From Desulfacinum infernum DSM 9756 (lineage in GTDB: Bacteria; Desulfobacterota; Syntrophobacteria; Syntrophobacterales; DSM-9756): a stretch of 60,181 nt of DNA. Made by a program: the position numbers and the translations under genes. The stretch lies in the NCBI RefSeq assembly GCF_900129305.1, contig NZ_FQVB01000028.1, forward strand, positions 1 through 60,181. Direction: 5' to 3'. Under the pieces are notes generated by a model that was given only the letters and a program-made list of their open reading frames with translations, ran no database searches and was not told the DNA's origin. Positions 34,116 through 43,022 of this stretch are shown in pieces (positions within the stretch are counted from its first letter, which is position 1; every line of letters begins with the position of its first letter).

Positions 34116-35954
34116 GCGAAGAAACTCTTCGATCCCCAGTTCCTTGGCGCGCCGGGCTACCCGTTCCACCACCTGAGGGTCCATGACGATGTCGTCGGGC
34201 CAGAGCCGCAGATGGCCGTCCTCGGGTCCCTTCTTGGTGGCGTCCACCACCATGCGGCCTCGCTCCCGGATGATATCCCGCTTGGGATCCACGTTGTTGA
34301 AGAGCTTCCAGAGCACCAGGGAGCCGTCCCGCAAATCGATGTCGTGATCATAGAAGACGAAGATGGAAAAATCCTTCAATGCATCGGATGCCAGAAGCCC
34401 CGGTGCCGCCGATGGGGCCGGTGTGGTGCCGTCCTTCCGGAAGGAGAGAAGGAGCAAGGGGTTTCTGACCGCCAGATCCGGCCGGTGGGCGTCCGTGATG
34501 CGTTCGCTCACCCGGCGGGCGTGTTCAAGCAGTGCGCCGTCTCCCGGCCACTGGGTCCGGATGGGTCTCTCGGGCCGCGGCGCCTCGGAAGGCAGCCTCC
34601 GCGTGGCGTCCAGGCCCACCTTGCCGCCGAAAAGGGGTTCCGGTGCACTGTGGTCCAGCACGTCCAGGACGCCTTCCGTGATGTACACATCCCGGTCCGG
34701 ATCCAGGTGGTTGAGGACCGTTTCCAGGATCGCGCGGGGCCGGGACAGATCCGCATCCGCGTCCACCACCGCCAAAGCCTTACAAAAACTCATCTGCCCC
34801 TGCCCCCACAGGGCGCTCATGACCTTGCGGGCGTGCCCGGGGTATTCCTTCTCGAGAGCGATCACGGTGATGTTGTGGAACACGCCTTCCCACGGAAGCC
34901 AGTAGTCCCTGATTTCGGGCAGCACCGCCTGCAGCAGGGGCAGAAAGATCCGCTCCGTGGCCTTGGCCAGGTAGCAGTCTTCCATGGGAGGCCGCCCCAC
35001 GATGGTGGCCGGATAGATGGGGTTGCGTCGATGGGTGACGGCCGTCAGATGGAAGACGGGGTAGAGGTCGGCCAGGGAATAGTATCCCGTGTGGTCTCCG
35101 AAGGGACCTTCCACGCGCAGTTCCTCCGGATCCACGTAGCCTTCCAGGATGAATTCGGCTTCCGCCGGCACGTCCAGATCCACCGTCACCGCCCTGGTCA
35201 TGGGTACGGGAGCCCGCCGGATGAACCCGGAAAGGATCATCTCGTCCACGCCCCGGGGAAGAGGCGCCGTGGCCGCGTAGGTGGTGGCCGGATCTGTTCC
35301 GATGGCCACGGCCACCGGCATCCGCTTGCCCGCCTTGCGGTATTCCTGGAAATAGTGGGAGCCGTCCTTGTGGATGTGCCAGTGCATGCCGGTGGTGGTG
35401 CGGTCGTAAACCTGAAGCCGGTACATGCCGGCGTTTCGCTTGCCGGTCTTGAGGCTCTTGGTGATCACCACCGGCAGCGTGACGAAGGGCCCCCCGTCCA
35501 GGGGCCAGCACTTGAGGATGGGAAGCCTGTCCAGGTCGATCTGGGATCCGGTGAGCACCACTTCCTGGCAGGGGGCCTTGCGGGCCTTTCGCGGAAAGAA
35601 CCGAAGGAGATCCAGCCCGAGAGGCAGCAACCGAAGGGCATCGCCCAGGGATTTGGGCGGCTCCATCTCGATGAACCGGCGCAGCCGGGCGGCCAGGGCT
35701 TCCAGGTCCGGCACCCCCAGGGCCATGCAGATCCGTTTCGGACTGCCGAAGGCATTGGTCAGAACAGGGAAGGGAGATTCCACCACCTTTTCGAAGAGGA
35801 GCGCCTTGCCGCCCCCCGGGCTCTTGCTGGCCAGGTCCGTGATCTGGGTGATCTCCAGATCCCGGGAGACGGGCGCCTTGATCCGCAGCAGCTCTCCGGC
35901 CCGTTCCAGCGCCTCCACGAACTCACCCAGGTTTCGATACGCGGTCTTCATCAT
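34113..35954 (-). CDS. UbiD-family decarboxylase (menaquinone pathway type)
   Basis: 613 residues. UbiD motifs: GMYRLQVYDRTTTGMHWHIHKDG (prenyl-FMN and metal site), EGPFGDHTGYYS with the catalytic Glu-x-Arg-x-Glu pattern spread in LEGYVDPEELRVEGP, and GRPPMEDCYLAKATERIFLP. The family decarboxylates aromatic acids using prenylated FMN made by UbiX. At over 600 residues it is the long form seen in futalosine-pathway (MqnL-like) decarboxylases. It follows ubiA and menG homologues on the same strand, supporting a quinone role. Its TAG stop lies in the end of a MITE. ubiX is not in the window. GGGGGGAG precedes the start. Confidence 0.88.
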   Translation of the reverse strand: MMKTAYRNLGEFVEALERAGELLRIKAPVSRDLEITQITDLASKSPGGGKALLFEKVVESPFPVLTNAFGSPKRICMALGVPDLEALAARLRRFIEMEPPKSLGDALRLLPLGLDLLRFFPRKARKAPCQEVVLTGSQIDLDRLPILKCWPLDGGPFVTLPVVITKSLKTGKRNAGMYRLQVYDRTTTGMHWHIHKDGSHYFQEYRKAGKRMPVAVAIGTDPATTYAATAPLPRGVDEMILSGFIRRAPVPMTRAVTVDLDVPAEAEFILEGYVDPEELRVEGPFGDHTGYYSLADLYPVFHLTAVTHRRNPIYPATIVGRPPMEDCYLAKATERIFLPLLQAVLPEIRDYWLPWEGVFHNITVIALEKEYPGHARKVMSALWGQGQMSFCKALAVVDADADLSRPRAILETVLNHLDPDRDVYITEGVLDVLDHSAPEPLFGGKVGLDATRRLPSEAPRPERPIRTQWPGDGALLEHARRVSERITDAHRPDLAVRNPLLLLSFRKDGTTPAPSAAPGLLASDALKDFSIFVFYDHDIDLRDGSLVLWKLFNNVDPKRDIIRERGRMVVDATKKGPEDGHLRLWPDDIVMDPQVVERVARRAKELGIEEFLR

Positions 35955-36035
35955 CTCGTTGACTCCCCCCTACGGTGATGGTCGCCCGTGCGCCACCCCG
36001 CATCGATGATGGATCGGGCCGGGCGCCGCCCCTCC

Positions 36036-36188
36036 AATCGAAAAGACTCATTGGCGTCTATTCGCGTTCATTCGCGGTTGTCCTTCACATCAACCCTCAT
36101 CACGGGTAGCCCGTGAAGACGAAGGGTGAACGCACCTTTGGAAAGCGAGCCCCTGTAGGGGCGAATGATGATTCGCCCCCACAGGCCG
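36036..36188. repeat. Long intergenic repeat containing a REP palindrome (pair of 50977-51110)
   Basis: The core palindrome (CCTGTAGGGGCGAATGAT ... ATTCGCCCCCACAGG, 36152-36185) is preceded by about 100 bases similar to those at 50977: GAAAAGACTC, CCCTCAT-ACGGG-AG-CCGTGA, ACGAAGG-TGAA, GGAAAGC. The rest of the gap 35955-36278 shows no gene. Confidence 0.7.
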
Positions 36189-36278
36189 TCCATATCCCGC
36201 TCTGAGAAAAACCCGTCCCTTTAAGGGCAAGTTCTTGTCTCACTGCGGCGTTCCACCCGATCCGAAACCCTCTTCCGT

Positions 36279-37004
36279 TCAGCGGGAATCCCTGACGGCG
36301 CGAAGATAGTAGGTGACACCGCCGGTCAGGCGCCGGACCTCCAGGCGGTGAAATCCGCGGCCTCGGGCCAAACCTCCCAGGTCTTCCGGTGTGACGAAGG
36401 CTCCCACGGATGCGGGAAGGTAGGCGTAGGCCTCCGGATCCCGCGACACGGCACCCCCGAGACGGGGCAGGATTTTTTCGAAATAAAACAGGTAGAGCCT
36501 CTTCAGCAGGGCGGCGGACGGAAGGCTGAATTCCAGGACGAGAAGGGTGCCGCCGGGCCTGAGCACGCGGTGAAACTCCTCCAGAGCCGCTCCCATGTCG
36601 GGAACATTTCGGATCCCGTAGGCGATCATGACGGCGTCGAAGCTTTCCGCCGCAAAAGGCAGTTCCAGCGCGTCTCCCCGAAGCAGCTGGTAGCGGCGGG
36701 GAGGTGTCCCCTTCTTCTCCCGTTTCGCCTTTGCGATCCGGAGCATGTTGAAGGCCAAATCCAGCCCCACCACCCGCACGCCTTCATGGGCTTTCAGAGC
36801 TGCAAAGGCCAGGTCTCCCGTTCCGGTGGCCACGTCCAGGATGACTCCGCCGGCCGGCACGGATAGGGCTGCCACCGCCCGGCGCCGCCACCAGAGGTCC
36901 AGCCCGGCGGAAAGGAAATGATTGAGGAAGTCGTAGGTGGCGGCGATGCGGTCGAACATGGACCCGATGCGCCGCTGCGTCTTTTCCAGGGAGACGGTTT
37001 TCAC
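36279..37004 (-). CDS. menG: Demethylmenaquinone methyltransferase, UbiE/MenG family
   Basis: 241 residues. SAM-binding motif I is VATGTGDLAF and motif II region GLDLAFNMLRIAK; the UbiE signatures YDFLNHFLSAGLDLWWRR and the C-terminal ITYYLRA-like VTYYLRA are present. It methylates demethylmenaquinone, the last step of menaquinone synthesis. The start is GTG 37004 with AAGGAG 9 bases before it. It lies 12 bases after the ubiA stop on the same strand and is clearly in the same operon. Confidence 0.93.
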   Translation of the reverse strand: MKTVSLEKTQRRIGSMFDRIAATYDFLNHFLSAGLDLWWRRRAVAALSVPAGGVILDVATGTGDLAFAALKAHEGVRVVGLDLAFNMLRIAKAKREKKGTPPRRYQLLRGDALELPFAAESFDAVMIAYGIRNVPDMGAALEEFHRVLRPGGTLLVLEFSLPSAALLKRLYLFYFEKILPRLGGAVSRDPEAYAYLPASVGAFVTPEDLGGLARGRGFHRLEVRRLTGGVTYYLRAVRDSR

Positions 37005-37016
37005 CGGAGCGACTCC

Positions 37017-37877
37017 TTAGGAGAGGCGAAGGTCGAGCCAGACGGCGAGGAAGAGAAGGACGCTCACCACGCTGTTCACATGGAAGAAGGCCACGGGGAT
37101 GGCTTCCAGACGGTCCGGGCGCACCATCCGGTGCTCCAGGAAGAGGAGGCCCGAGATGACCGCGAGAAGCGCGAAGAAGAGGCCGCCCAGGTCGAAGGCC
37201 AAGCCCAAGCCCGCCAGGCTCGCCGCGGTGGTCACGTGGAGGGCGGACGAAAAGGCCAACGCCTTTTGGATCCCCCATCGGGACGGCAGGCTGTGCAGGC
37301 CCGCCGAGGTGTCGAAGTCCACGTCCTGACAGGCATAGAGAATGTCGAACCCGGCGATGTAGGTCATGAGCGCCGCGGAAAGCAGCAGGATCCCCCAGTC
37401 CATGGTTCCCGTGACGGCGATCCAGGCCCCCACGGGAGCCAGCCCGATGGCGAATCCCAGCACCAGGTGGGACCAGGCCGTGAAACGCTTGGTGTAGGAA
37501 TAGAGGAAAAGAACCGCCAGACAGGGAAGCGACAGCTTGAGGCAGAGGTCTCCCAGCATGGCGGCGCTGGCCACGAACACGGCCGATGAGAGAACCACCA
37601 GCAGCGTCATGGCCCGGGTGGAGATTTCCCCCGTCACCGACGGTCGGGATGCCGTGCGGGGGTTCAGCGCATCAAACCGGCGGTCCACCAGGCGGTTGAA
37701 TCCCATGGCGGCCGACCGGGCCCCGGCCATGGCCACGACGATCCAGAAGAGGGTCTTCGCCGTGAGCGGCGTGTGGCGGTGGGCGAGAAGGGCCGCCGCC
37801 AGGGCGAAGGGAAGCGCAAAGACGGTGTGGCTGAACTTAATGAGCCGTCCGTAGGTGTGTAGGGATCGAATCCACAT
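37017..37877 (-). CDS. UbiA-family prenyltransferase (probably futalosine-pathway MqnP or equivalent)
   Basis: 286 residues with about eight membrane helices. The two Asp-rich prenyl-diphosphate/Mg sites are NRLVDRRFDALNPRTASRP and DILYACQDVDFD. The length and the NPRTASRP motif are those of bacterial 4-hydroxybenzoate-type and MqnP enzymes. It attaches the isoprenoid tail to the aromatic ring in the inner membrane. It heads a minus-strand group with menG and UbiD. Which ring precursor it uses cannot be told from sequence alone; in an anaerobe with these partners menaquinone is the likely product. Confidence 0.9.
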   Translation of the reverse strand: MWIRSLHTYGRLIKFSHTVFALPFALAAALLAHRHTPLTAKTLFWIVVAMAGARSAAMGFNRLVDRRFDALNPRTASRPSVTGEISTRAMTLLVVLSSAVFVASAAMLGDLCLKLSLPCLAVLFLYSYTKRFTAWSHLVLGFAIGLAPVGAWIAVTGTMDWGILLLSAALMTYIAGFDILYACQDVDFDTSAGLHSLPSRWGIQKALAFSSALHVTTAASLAGLGLAFDLGGLFFALLAVISGLLFLEHRMVRPDRLEAIPVAFFHVNSVVSVLLFLAVWLDLRLS

Positions 37878-37993
37878 TTCAGGTTCCTGCGATCCGTTGG
37901 GGCAAAGTCACTGGTCATCCAAGCCCGTATCTATTAGCATAGGAGCCCGCACGATCAACAGGGATTTCAGAGGATTCGGAAGGGAACCATTTC

Positions 37994-39424
37994 ATGACGA
38001 GCTTTAAGAAGGGAACGGAACTGACCTGTTCCGTGGAAAAACTGGCCTTCGGGGGCAAGGGCGTGGCCCGGGTGGACGGCTTCGTGGTCTTCCTGGACCG
38101 CGCCCTCCCGGGTCAGAAGGTTCGCGCGCGCATCGTCAAGAAGCGCAAGAGCTATGCGGAAGCGGTGGTCCTGGATGTGTTGGAGCCGTCTCCCCACCAG
38201 GTGGAGCCCGTGTGTGCCCATTTCGGCGTGTGCGGCGGGTGCCGCTGGCAGGACCTGGACTACGGGCAGCAGCTGGTCTGGAAGCGGCGGCACGTGGAAG
38301 AGTGCCTGGAGCATCTGGGCGACGTGCTGGAAACGCCCGTGGGAGAAGTGGTCCCGTCGCCCCGGACCACGTGCTATCGGAACAAGATGGAGTTCACCTT
38401 TTCCGGGTATCGCTGGCTATCGCCGGAGGAGATCGCGCGGAAGGAGGAGGCCTTCGACCGCTCGTTCGCCCTGGGCTTGCATGTCCGGGGGCATTTCGAC
38501 CGGGTGTTCGACATCGGCGACTGTCGGCTGGAATCCCCCGAAGCCATGGCCATTGTGGAGGCGGTCCGAGACTTTACCCGCCGAAGCGGTCTTCCTCCCT
38601 ATTCCATCCGGGAGCACCGAGGATGCTGGCGCTTTCTGGTGATCCGGGAGGGGAAACGGACGGGCCAGCGCCTGGTGCACGTCATCACGGGCGACTTTCC
38701 AGGAGCCGAAAAGGCCGTGGATTCCCTGACGGAATTTCTTCGCGAGTCCGGCCCTCACATCACCACGCTCGTCCATTCCGTAAACCGCACCCGGGCCCAG
38801 GTGGCCCAGGGCGATGAGGAGCGGGTGCTCTGGGGTCCCGGGGCCATCGAGGAAGAACTGGGAAACCTTCGATTTCGCATCTCCGCCCAGTCCTTTTTCC
38901 AGACCAACCCGCTGGCCGCCGAAAACCTCTATGGGACGGCTCGCGACTTTGCGGGCCTCACGGGGGCGGAGACGGTCTGGGACCTCTATTGCGGCACGGG
39001 AAGCATCGCGCTCTTCGTGGCCGGTCATGCCCGGAAAGTGGCGGGCTTTGAGGTGGTGGAATCGGCCATCCAGGACGCCTACCGCAACGCGGCCCTGAAC
39101 AAGGTGGATAACTGCGTCTTTCGGGTGGGGGACCTGAAGGACGTGATCCGGGACCCCGCCGTCCGCGGCCCCGGAGTGGCGTTGCCGGACGTGGTCATTA
39201 CGGACCCGCCCCGGGCCGGGATGCACCCGAACGTGATCAAGGCGCTGCTGGAGCTGGCGCCCCGGCGTATCGTGGCGGTTTCCTGCAACCCGGCCACCCT
39301 GGCCCGGGACCTGGCGCTTCTATCGGAACGCTACCACGTGTGCCGGGTCCAGCCTTTCGATCTTTTCCCTCACACGCCCCATATCGAGTGCGTGGTGCAA
39401 CTGGACCGGAAGGCAAAGGCGTGA
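37994..39424 (+). CDS. 23S rRNA (uracil-5)-methyltransferase, RlmD/RlmCD (TrmA superfamily)
   Basis: 476 residues. An N-terminal TRAM domain (GKGVARVDGFVVFLDRALPG), a [4Fe-4S] cysteine set (CAHFGVCGGCRWQ plus a downstream Cys), a SAM-binding core (WDLYCGTGSIALF) and the catalytic cysteine in AVSCNPATLARDL are all visible; PPRAG and the end motif FPHTPHIECVVQL confirm the family. It methylates uridine at carbon 5 in 23S rRNA (position 1939 or 747 type). GGAAGGGAA lies before the ATG. It is divergent from ubiA. Confidence 0.92.
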   Translation: MTSFKKGTELTCSVEKLAFGGKGVARVDGFVVFLDRALPGQKVRARIVKKRKSYAEAVVLDVLEPSPHQVEPVCAHFGVCGGCRWQDLDYGQQLVWKRRHVEECLEHLGDVLETPVGEVVPSPRTTCYRNKMEFTFSGYRWLSPEEIARKEEAFDRSFALGLHVRGHFDRVFDIGDCRLESPEAMAIVEAVRDFTRRSGLPPYSIREHRGCWRFLVIREGKRTGQRLVHVITGDFPGAEKAVDSLTEFLRESGPHITTLVHSVNRTRAQVAQGDEERVLWGPGAIEEELGNLRFRISAQSFFQTNPLAAENLYGTARDFAGLTGAETVWDLYCGTGSIALFVAGHARKVAGFEVVESAIQDAYRNAALNKVDNCVFRVGDLKDVIRDPAVRGPGVALPDVVITDPPRAGMHPNVIKALLELAPRRIVAVSCNPATLARDLALLSERYHVCRVQPFDLFPHTPHIECVVQLDRKAKA

Positions 39425-39476
39425 GACGGCGCAGCAATAAGCCCCATTCCTACCCAGCGGGTTCAGAACGGGTGTT

Positions 39477-39506
39477 CCCGCGGGGCTGAAGCCCCGCGGC
39501 TACGAG
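39477..39506. repeat. Solitary half of the REP-pair repeat
   Basis: CCGCGGGGCTGAAGCCCCGCGGC followed by TACGA: the reverse complement of one hairpin of the MITE interior. No second half is nearby. Confidence 0.7.
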
Positions 39507-39577
39507 AAGATGTCAGTGCCTCTGCCCACTCGTGATGGAAGTCTGTAATCGAACGCTGTTTGGGAAGCGGATGCGTC

Positions 39578-41848
39578 ATGGCGAAACGCGGGAAAAGGAA
39601 GAACTTGTCACGGGGCGGCCCCCGGTGGCTCCGATGGGCGGCGATTCTCTGCTTGCTCACGCTGCTGATTGGGTTTGGAGGGTACATTTATCTGGCCACC
39701 CAGATCGAAAGGCGCTTTTCCGGTCGGCTCTGGAGCGTGCCGGCCACGGTGCTGAGCGATTCGGTCATGATCTATCCGGGCCAGGATCTGGGGGTCTCCG
39801 CCATGGAGGAGGTGCTCGTGGCCCGGGGATACCGCCCCGCCGTGGGAGGGCGATTGCAGCCGGGGGAATATCGGAGAGGCAAGTGGGAGTTGCGCGTTTT
39901 CTTTCGAGCCTTTTCCTACCCGGGAAAGGATCTGCCTGCTCGGGAGGTGCGGATTCGATTCCAGGGAAACCGAATCGAAAAGATCCAGGCCGACGGTGAA
40001 ACGCTCGCCTACCTGGAAGTGGAACCGGTGGTGGTGGCCCGGCTTTTCGGGAAAGAGCGTGAAAGCCGGCATCTGATCAGCATCCGGGCGGCCTCCAAAC
40101 ATCTCATCGATGCCGTGGTCGCCATCGAAGATCATCGCTTTTTTCAACACCGGGGCATCGACTGGCGTGGGATCGCCCGGGCGCTCTGGGCGGACGTGCG
40201 CGCCGGTCGCGTGGTGCAGGGCGGCTCCACCCTCACCCAGCAACTGGTGAAAAATTACTTCCTCCAGCCGGAGCGGACCCTCAAGCGCAAGCTTCTGGAA
40301 GCGGCCATGGCCCTGGTGGTGGAGGCCCGTTACTCCAAGGAAGAGATCCTGGAGATGTATCTGAACGAGATCTATATGGGCCAACAGGGCAGTGTGGCCA
40401 TTCACGGTATGGGGCAGGCGGCGCTCACCTATTTCGGTCGGAACGTGGAGGACCTCACGCCGGCCGAGGCGGCGGCCCTGGCCGGCATGATCAAGGCGCC
40501 CAACCGCTATTCCCCGGTGAGACATCCCGATGCCTGCCGGGAGCGTCGAAACGTGGTTTTGGCTCGCATGCGCGAACTGGAGCTGATCGACCAGGAAACC
40601 TATCAGGAGGCCTTGTCGGAGCCCTTGCGCACCGTTCCGCCGGCCCTGTCCGGAAAGACCACCGCCTACTACGTGGACTACGTGAACCGGCAGCTGGAAG
40701 AACTCTATTCGGAGGAGACCCTTTCGTCCGAGGGCCTGGTGATTTATACCAGCTTCCGGCCGGAAGTGGCCGCCCAGGCGGAAAGGGCCGTTCGCGAAGG
40801 ATTGGCGGCCCTGGAAAAGGAACGGCCGGCCCTGACCGTTTCCGATGCCGCCGGGAAGCTCCAGGCCGCCCTGGTGGTGGTTCAGCCCAAGACGGGTGCC
40901 CTGGTGGCCCTGGTGGGGGGAAGGGACTATGCCGAGAGCCCCTTCAACCGGGCGGTTCAGGCTCATCGGCAGCCGGGTTCCGCCTTCAAGCCTTTCGTCT
41001 ATCTCGCGGCGCTGGATGAGGTGACGCCCGTGAGCTTCATCGAAGACATGCCCACGGCCTATCGGGTGGACGGGAGGGCCTGGTCGCCACGAAACTACGA
41101 CGGTCGTTACCGGGGGGCGGTCATGGTGCGCGAGGCGCTGGCCCACTCCCTCAATGCCGCCACCGTCCAGTTGGCTGTTCGGGTGGGGCTTGCCGACATC
41201 GTGGAAACGGCCCGGAGCCTGGGCCTGCGGTCCCGTCTGGAACCCTATCCGTCCCTGGCCCTGGGAGCCTTCGAAGTAACCCCGCTGGAGCTGGCGGGGG
41301 CCTATGCGGCGCTGGCCAATGAAGGGCAGAGACCCCACCTGCTGACCGTCAAGAAAGTAGTGACACCCCAGGGGGCCGTGCTGGAACGTCGGCACGTGGC
41401 CATGACCACGGTGACCACTCCCGCCAAGGCCTTTGTGCTCACCCGGATGCTTCAGCGGGTGGTGACGGAAGGCACCGCGCGGCGCCTGGCGACCTACGGG
41501 GTGGATTTTCCCTGCGCCGGTAAGACGGGAACCACCAGCGATTACCGGGACGCCTGGTTCGTGGGCTACACCAGCGATCTTCTGGCGCTCGTGTGGGTGG
41601 GATTCGACGACAACCGCTCCACGCGGCTGAGCGGATCCAGCGGAGCCCTGCCCATCTGGGCACGGTTCATGACTCGCATTCGACCCTGGATGCACCCGCA
41701 GGACTTTCCGGTGCCCCCGGGAGTGGTGGAACGCACTGTCTGTCTCGATACGGGGGATCTGGCCACCAGGGCCTGCCCCCGGACGGACCGGGAGTTTTTC
41801 CTGGAGGAGAAGGTGCCGCAAAGGCCCTGCACGGTGCACGGATGGTGA
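39578..41848 (+). CDS. mrcB: Class A penicillin-binding protein, PBP1B-type
   Basis: 756 residues. Order: a basic cytosolic start, one membrane helix (WAAILCLLTLLIGFGGYIYL), a UB2H-like domain (~65-160), glycosyltransferase GT51 (EDHRFFQHRGIDWRG with catalytic Glu, GGSTLTQQLVKNYFL) and transpeptidase (SxxK: GSAFKPF; SLNAA; KTGTTSDYRDAWFVGYT). It polymerises and crosslinks peptidoglycan. The UB2H region makes it PBP1B-like, which suits activation by a lipoprotein such as the one at 0.5-2.4 kb, though that pairing is inference. ATG 39578 is chosen; the frame also has TTG 39560. Confidence 0.92.
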   Translation: MAKRGKRKNLSRGGPRWLRWAAILCLLTLLIGFGGYIYLATQIERRFSGRLWSVPATVLSDSVMIYPGQDLGVSAMEEVLVARGYRPAVGGRLQPGEYRRGKWELRVFFRAFSYPGKDLPAREVRIRFQGNRIEKIQADGETLAYLEVEPVVVARLFGKERESRHLISIRAASKHLIDAVVAIEDHRFFQHRGIDWRGIARALWADVRAGRVVQGGSTLTQQLVKNYFLQPERTLKRKLLEAAMALVVEARYSKEEILEMYLNEIYMGQQGSVAIHGMGQAALTYFGRNVEDLTPAEAAALAGMIKAPNRYSPVRHPDACRERRNVVLARMRELELIDQETYQEALSEPLRTVPPALSGKTTAYYVDYVNRQLEELYSEETLSSEGLVIYTSFRPEVAAQAERAVREGLAALEKERPALTVSDAAGKLQAALVVVQPKTGALVALVGGRDYAESPFNRAVQAHRQPGSAFKPFVYLAALDEVTPVSFIEDMPTAYRVDGRAWSPRNYDGRYRGAVMVREALAHSLNAATVQLAVRVGLADIVETARSLGLRSRLEPYPSLALGAFEVTPLELAGAYAALANEGQRPHLLTVKKVVTPQGAVLERRHVAMTTVTTPAKAFVLTRMLQRVVTEGTARRLATYGVDFPCAGKTGTTSDYRDAWFVGYTSDLLALVWVGFDDNRSTRLSGSSGALPIWARFMTRIRPWMHPQDFPVPPGVVERTVCLDTGDLATRACPRTDREFFLEEKVPQRPCTVHGW

Positions 41849-41858
41849 GAGGTGAGGT

Positions 41859-42347
41859 ATGGAAGATATCGTCTATCGGCCCATCGGACGGATCCGTTCG
41901 CCTTTTCCGGATGCCAAGGGAGTTCCCATTCAGCCCAGCGGTGCGGCGGATGTGGTGGGGCGCGTGGAGGTGCGCGAACCCTACGCCGAAGGATTGAAGG
42001 ACATCGAGGGCTTTTCCCATCTGATCCTGCTGTACCATTTCCACCTGAGCGCTCCGTGGAAGCCCTTGGTGGTGCCCTTTCTGGACACGGTGGAGCGGGG
42101 GGTCTTCGCCACCCGGGCCCCGGCGCGGCCCAATCCCATCGGCCTCTCCATTGTGGAACTGCTGGGCCGGGAGGGGGCCGTTTTGCATGTGCGGGGCGTG
42201 GACGTGGTGGACGGCACGCCGCTTCTGGACATCAAGCCGTATGTGCCCGCCTTCGACCGGCCGGCCAACGCCCGGGCCGGATGGTTGGAGGGGGCGGAAA
42301 GGCGTGTGGGGGACGTGCGCGCCGATGATCGCTTTCTGAAGGAGTGA
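41859..42347 (+). CDS. trmO: tRNA m6t6A37 methyltransferase TrmO (TsaA/UPF0066 family)
   Basis: 162 residues. The family motifs RPIGRIRSPF, RAPARPNPIGLSIVEL and DGTPLLDIKPYVPAFD are all present; the small beta-barrel binds SAM. TrmO methylates threonylcarbamoyl-adenosine at position 37 of some threonine tRNAs. It starts 10 bases after the PBP stop, with a TrmO-size single domain and no C-terminal extension, and is followed after 6 bases by a lipoprotein gene, forming one transcript. Confidence 0.9.
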   Translation: MEDIVYRPIGRIRSPFPDAKGVPIQPSGAADVVGRVEVREPYAEGLKDIEGFSHLILLYHFHLSAPWKPLVVPFLDTVERGVFATRAPARPNPIGLSIVELLGREGAVLHVRGVDVVDGTPLLDIKPYVPAFDRPANARAGWLEGAERRVGDVRADDRFLKE

Positions 42348-42353
42348 CCTTCC

Positions 42354-42926
42354 ATGAAACCACAGCTGAGGACGGTCTGTTTGCAGGTCCTGACCCTCTT
42401 CACGGCAAGTGTGCTTGCCGGATGCGCCCCCCGAACCATGGTGTCCCTGCCGGGGCCCTGGACGCCCGCCCCCCGGGGGCCTGCGGTGGAAGCCCCCCGG
42501 GAGGCGATTCCGGCACCGCCGGCACGGGGCGAAATTCGTGAGGAGGATATCGAATCCCCCGCGGAGGGACCGGCCCTTAAAAAGGCGCCGGAACCGAGTC
42601 CTCAGTATCTGGCGTCTCTTCGGCTGGTGGAGGAAGGGGATCGGGCCCTGGGTTCGGGGGATGTGGACGGAGCGGTGGCCCTCTACGAGCAGGCGGTGCA
42701 GGTGGACGGGTACAACGGGCGTGCGTTCCTGGGCCTAGCCAAGGCGTGGCGGGCCAAGGGATTCGCCGCCCGATCGCTGGAATTCGCCCGTAAGGCCGAA
42801 ATCCTTCTCCAGCACGATCCGGCGCGTCTCAAGGAGACCTACCTGCTGGAAGCCGATCTCTACGGACGGTTGGGGGATGCGTCCATGGAGGCGGCCTACC
42901 AGCGCAAGGCCCAGCGACTCCCGTAA
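42354..42926 (+). CDS. Lipoprotein with TPR-type repeat
   Basis: 190 residues. Signal peptide with lipobox LTASVLAGC-like sequence (TASVLAGCAP; cysteine ~24), then a Pro-rich linker of about 50 residues and a helical region with TPR features (LVEEGDRALGSGDVDGAVAL, NGRAFLGLAKAWRAKG). It is probably an envelope-anchored adaptor. It stands between trmO and the AI-2E-type permease in one direction. A GAAGGAG site fixes the start. Confidence 0.82.
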   Translation: MKPQLRTVCLQVLTLFTASVLAGCAPRTMVSLPGPWTPAPRGPAVEAPREAIPAPPARGEIREEDIESPAEGPALKKAPEPSPQYLASLRLVEEGDRALGSGDVDGAVALYEQAVQVDGYNGRAFLGLAKAWRAKGFAARSLEFARKAEILLQHDPARLKETYLLEADLYGRLGDASMEAAYQRKAQRLP

Positions 42927-43022
42927 GTTTGGGGAAAAGGCGGCGGTGTGCCGGGTTGGAGAACCGTGAAGGGGCGCCGGTGGACGCCCACGGAACCAAC
43001 GCCTTTGGCAGAGGGAGGCCCT

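Noticed and set aside
39608-41839. Long minus-strand frame opposite the class A PBP
   Set aside because: Antisense shadow; His/Gly/Arg-rich translation without motifs.
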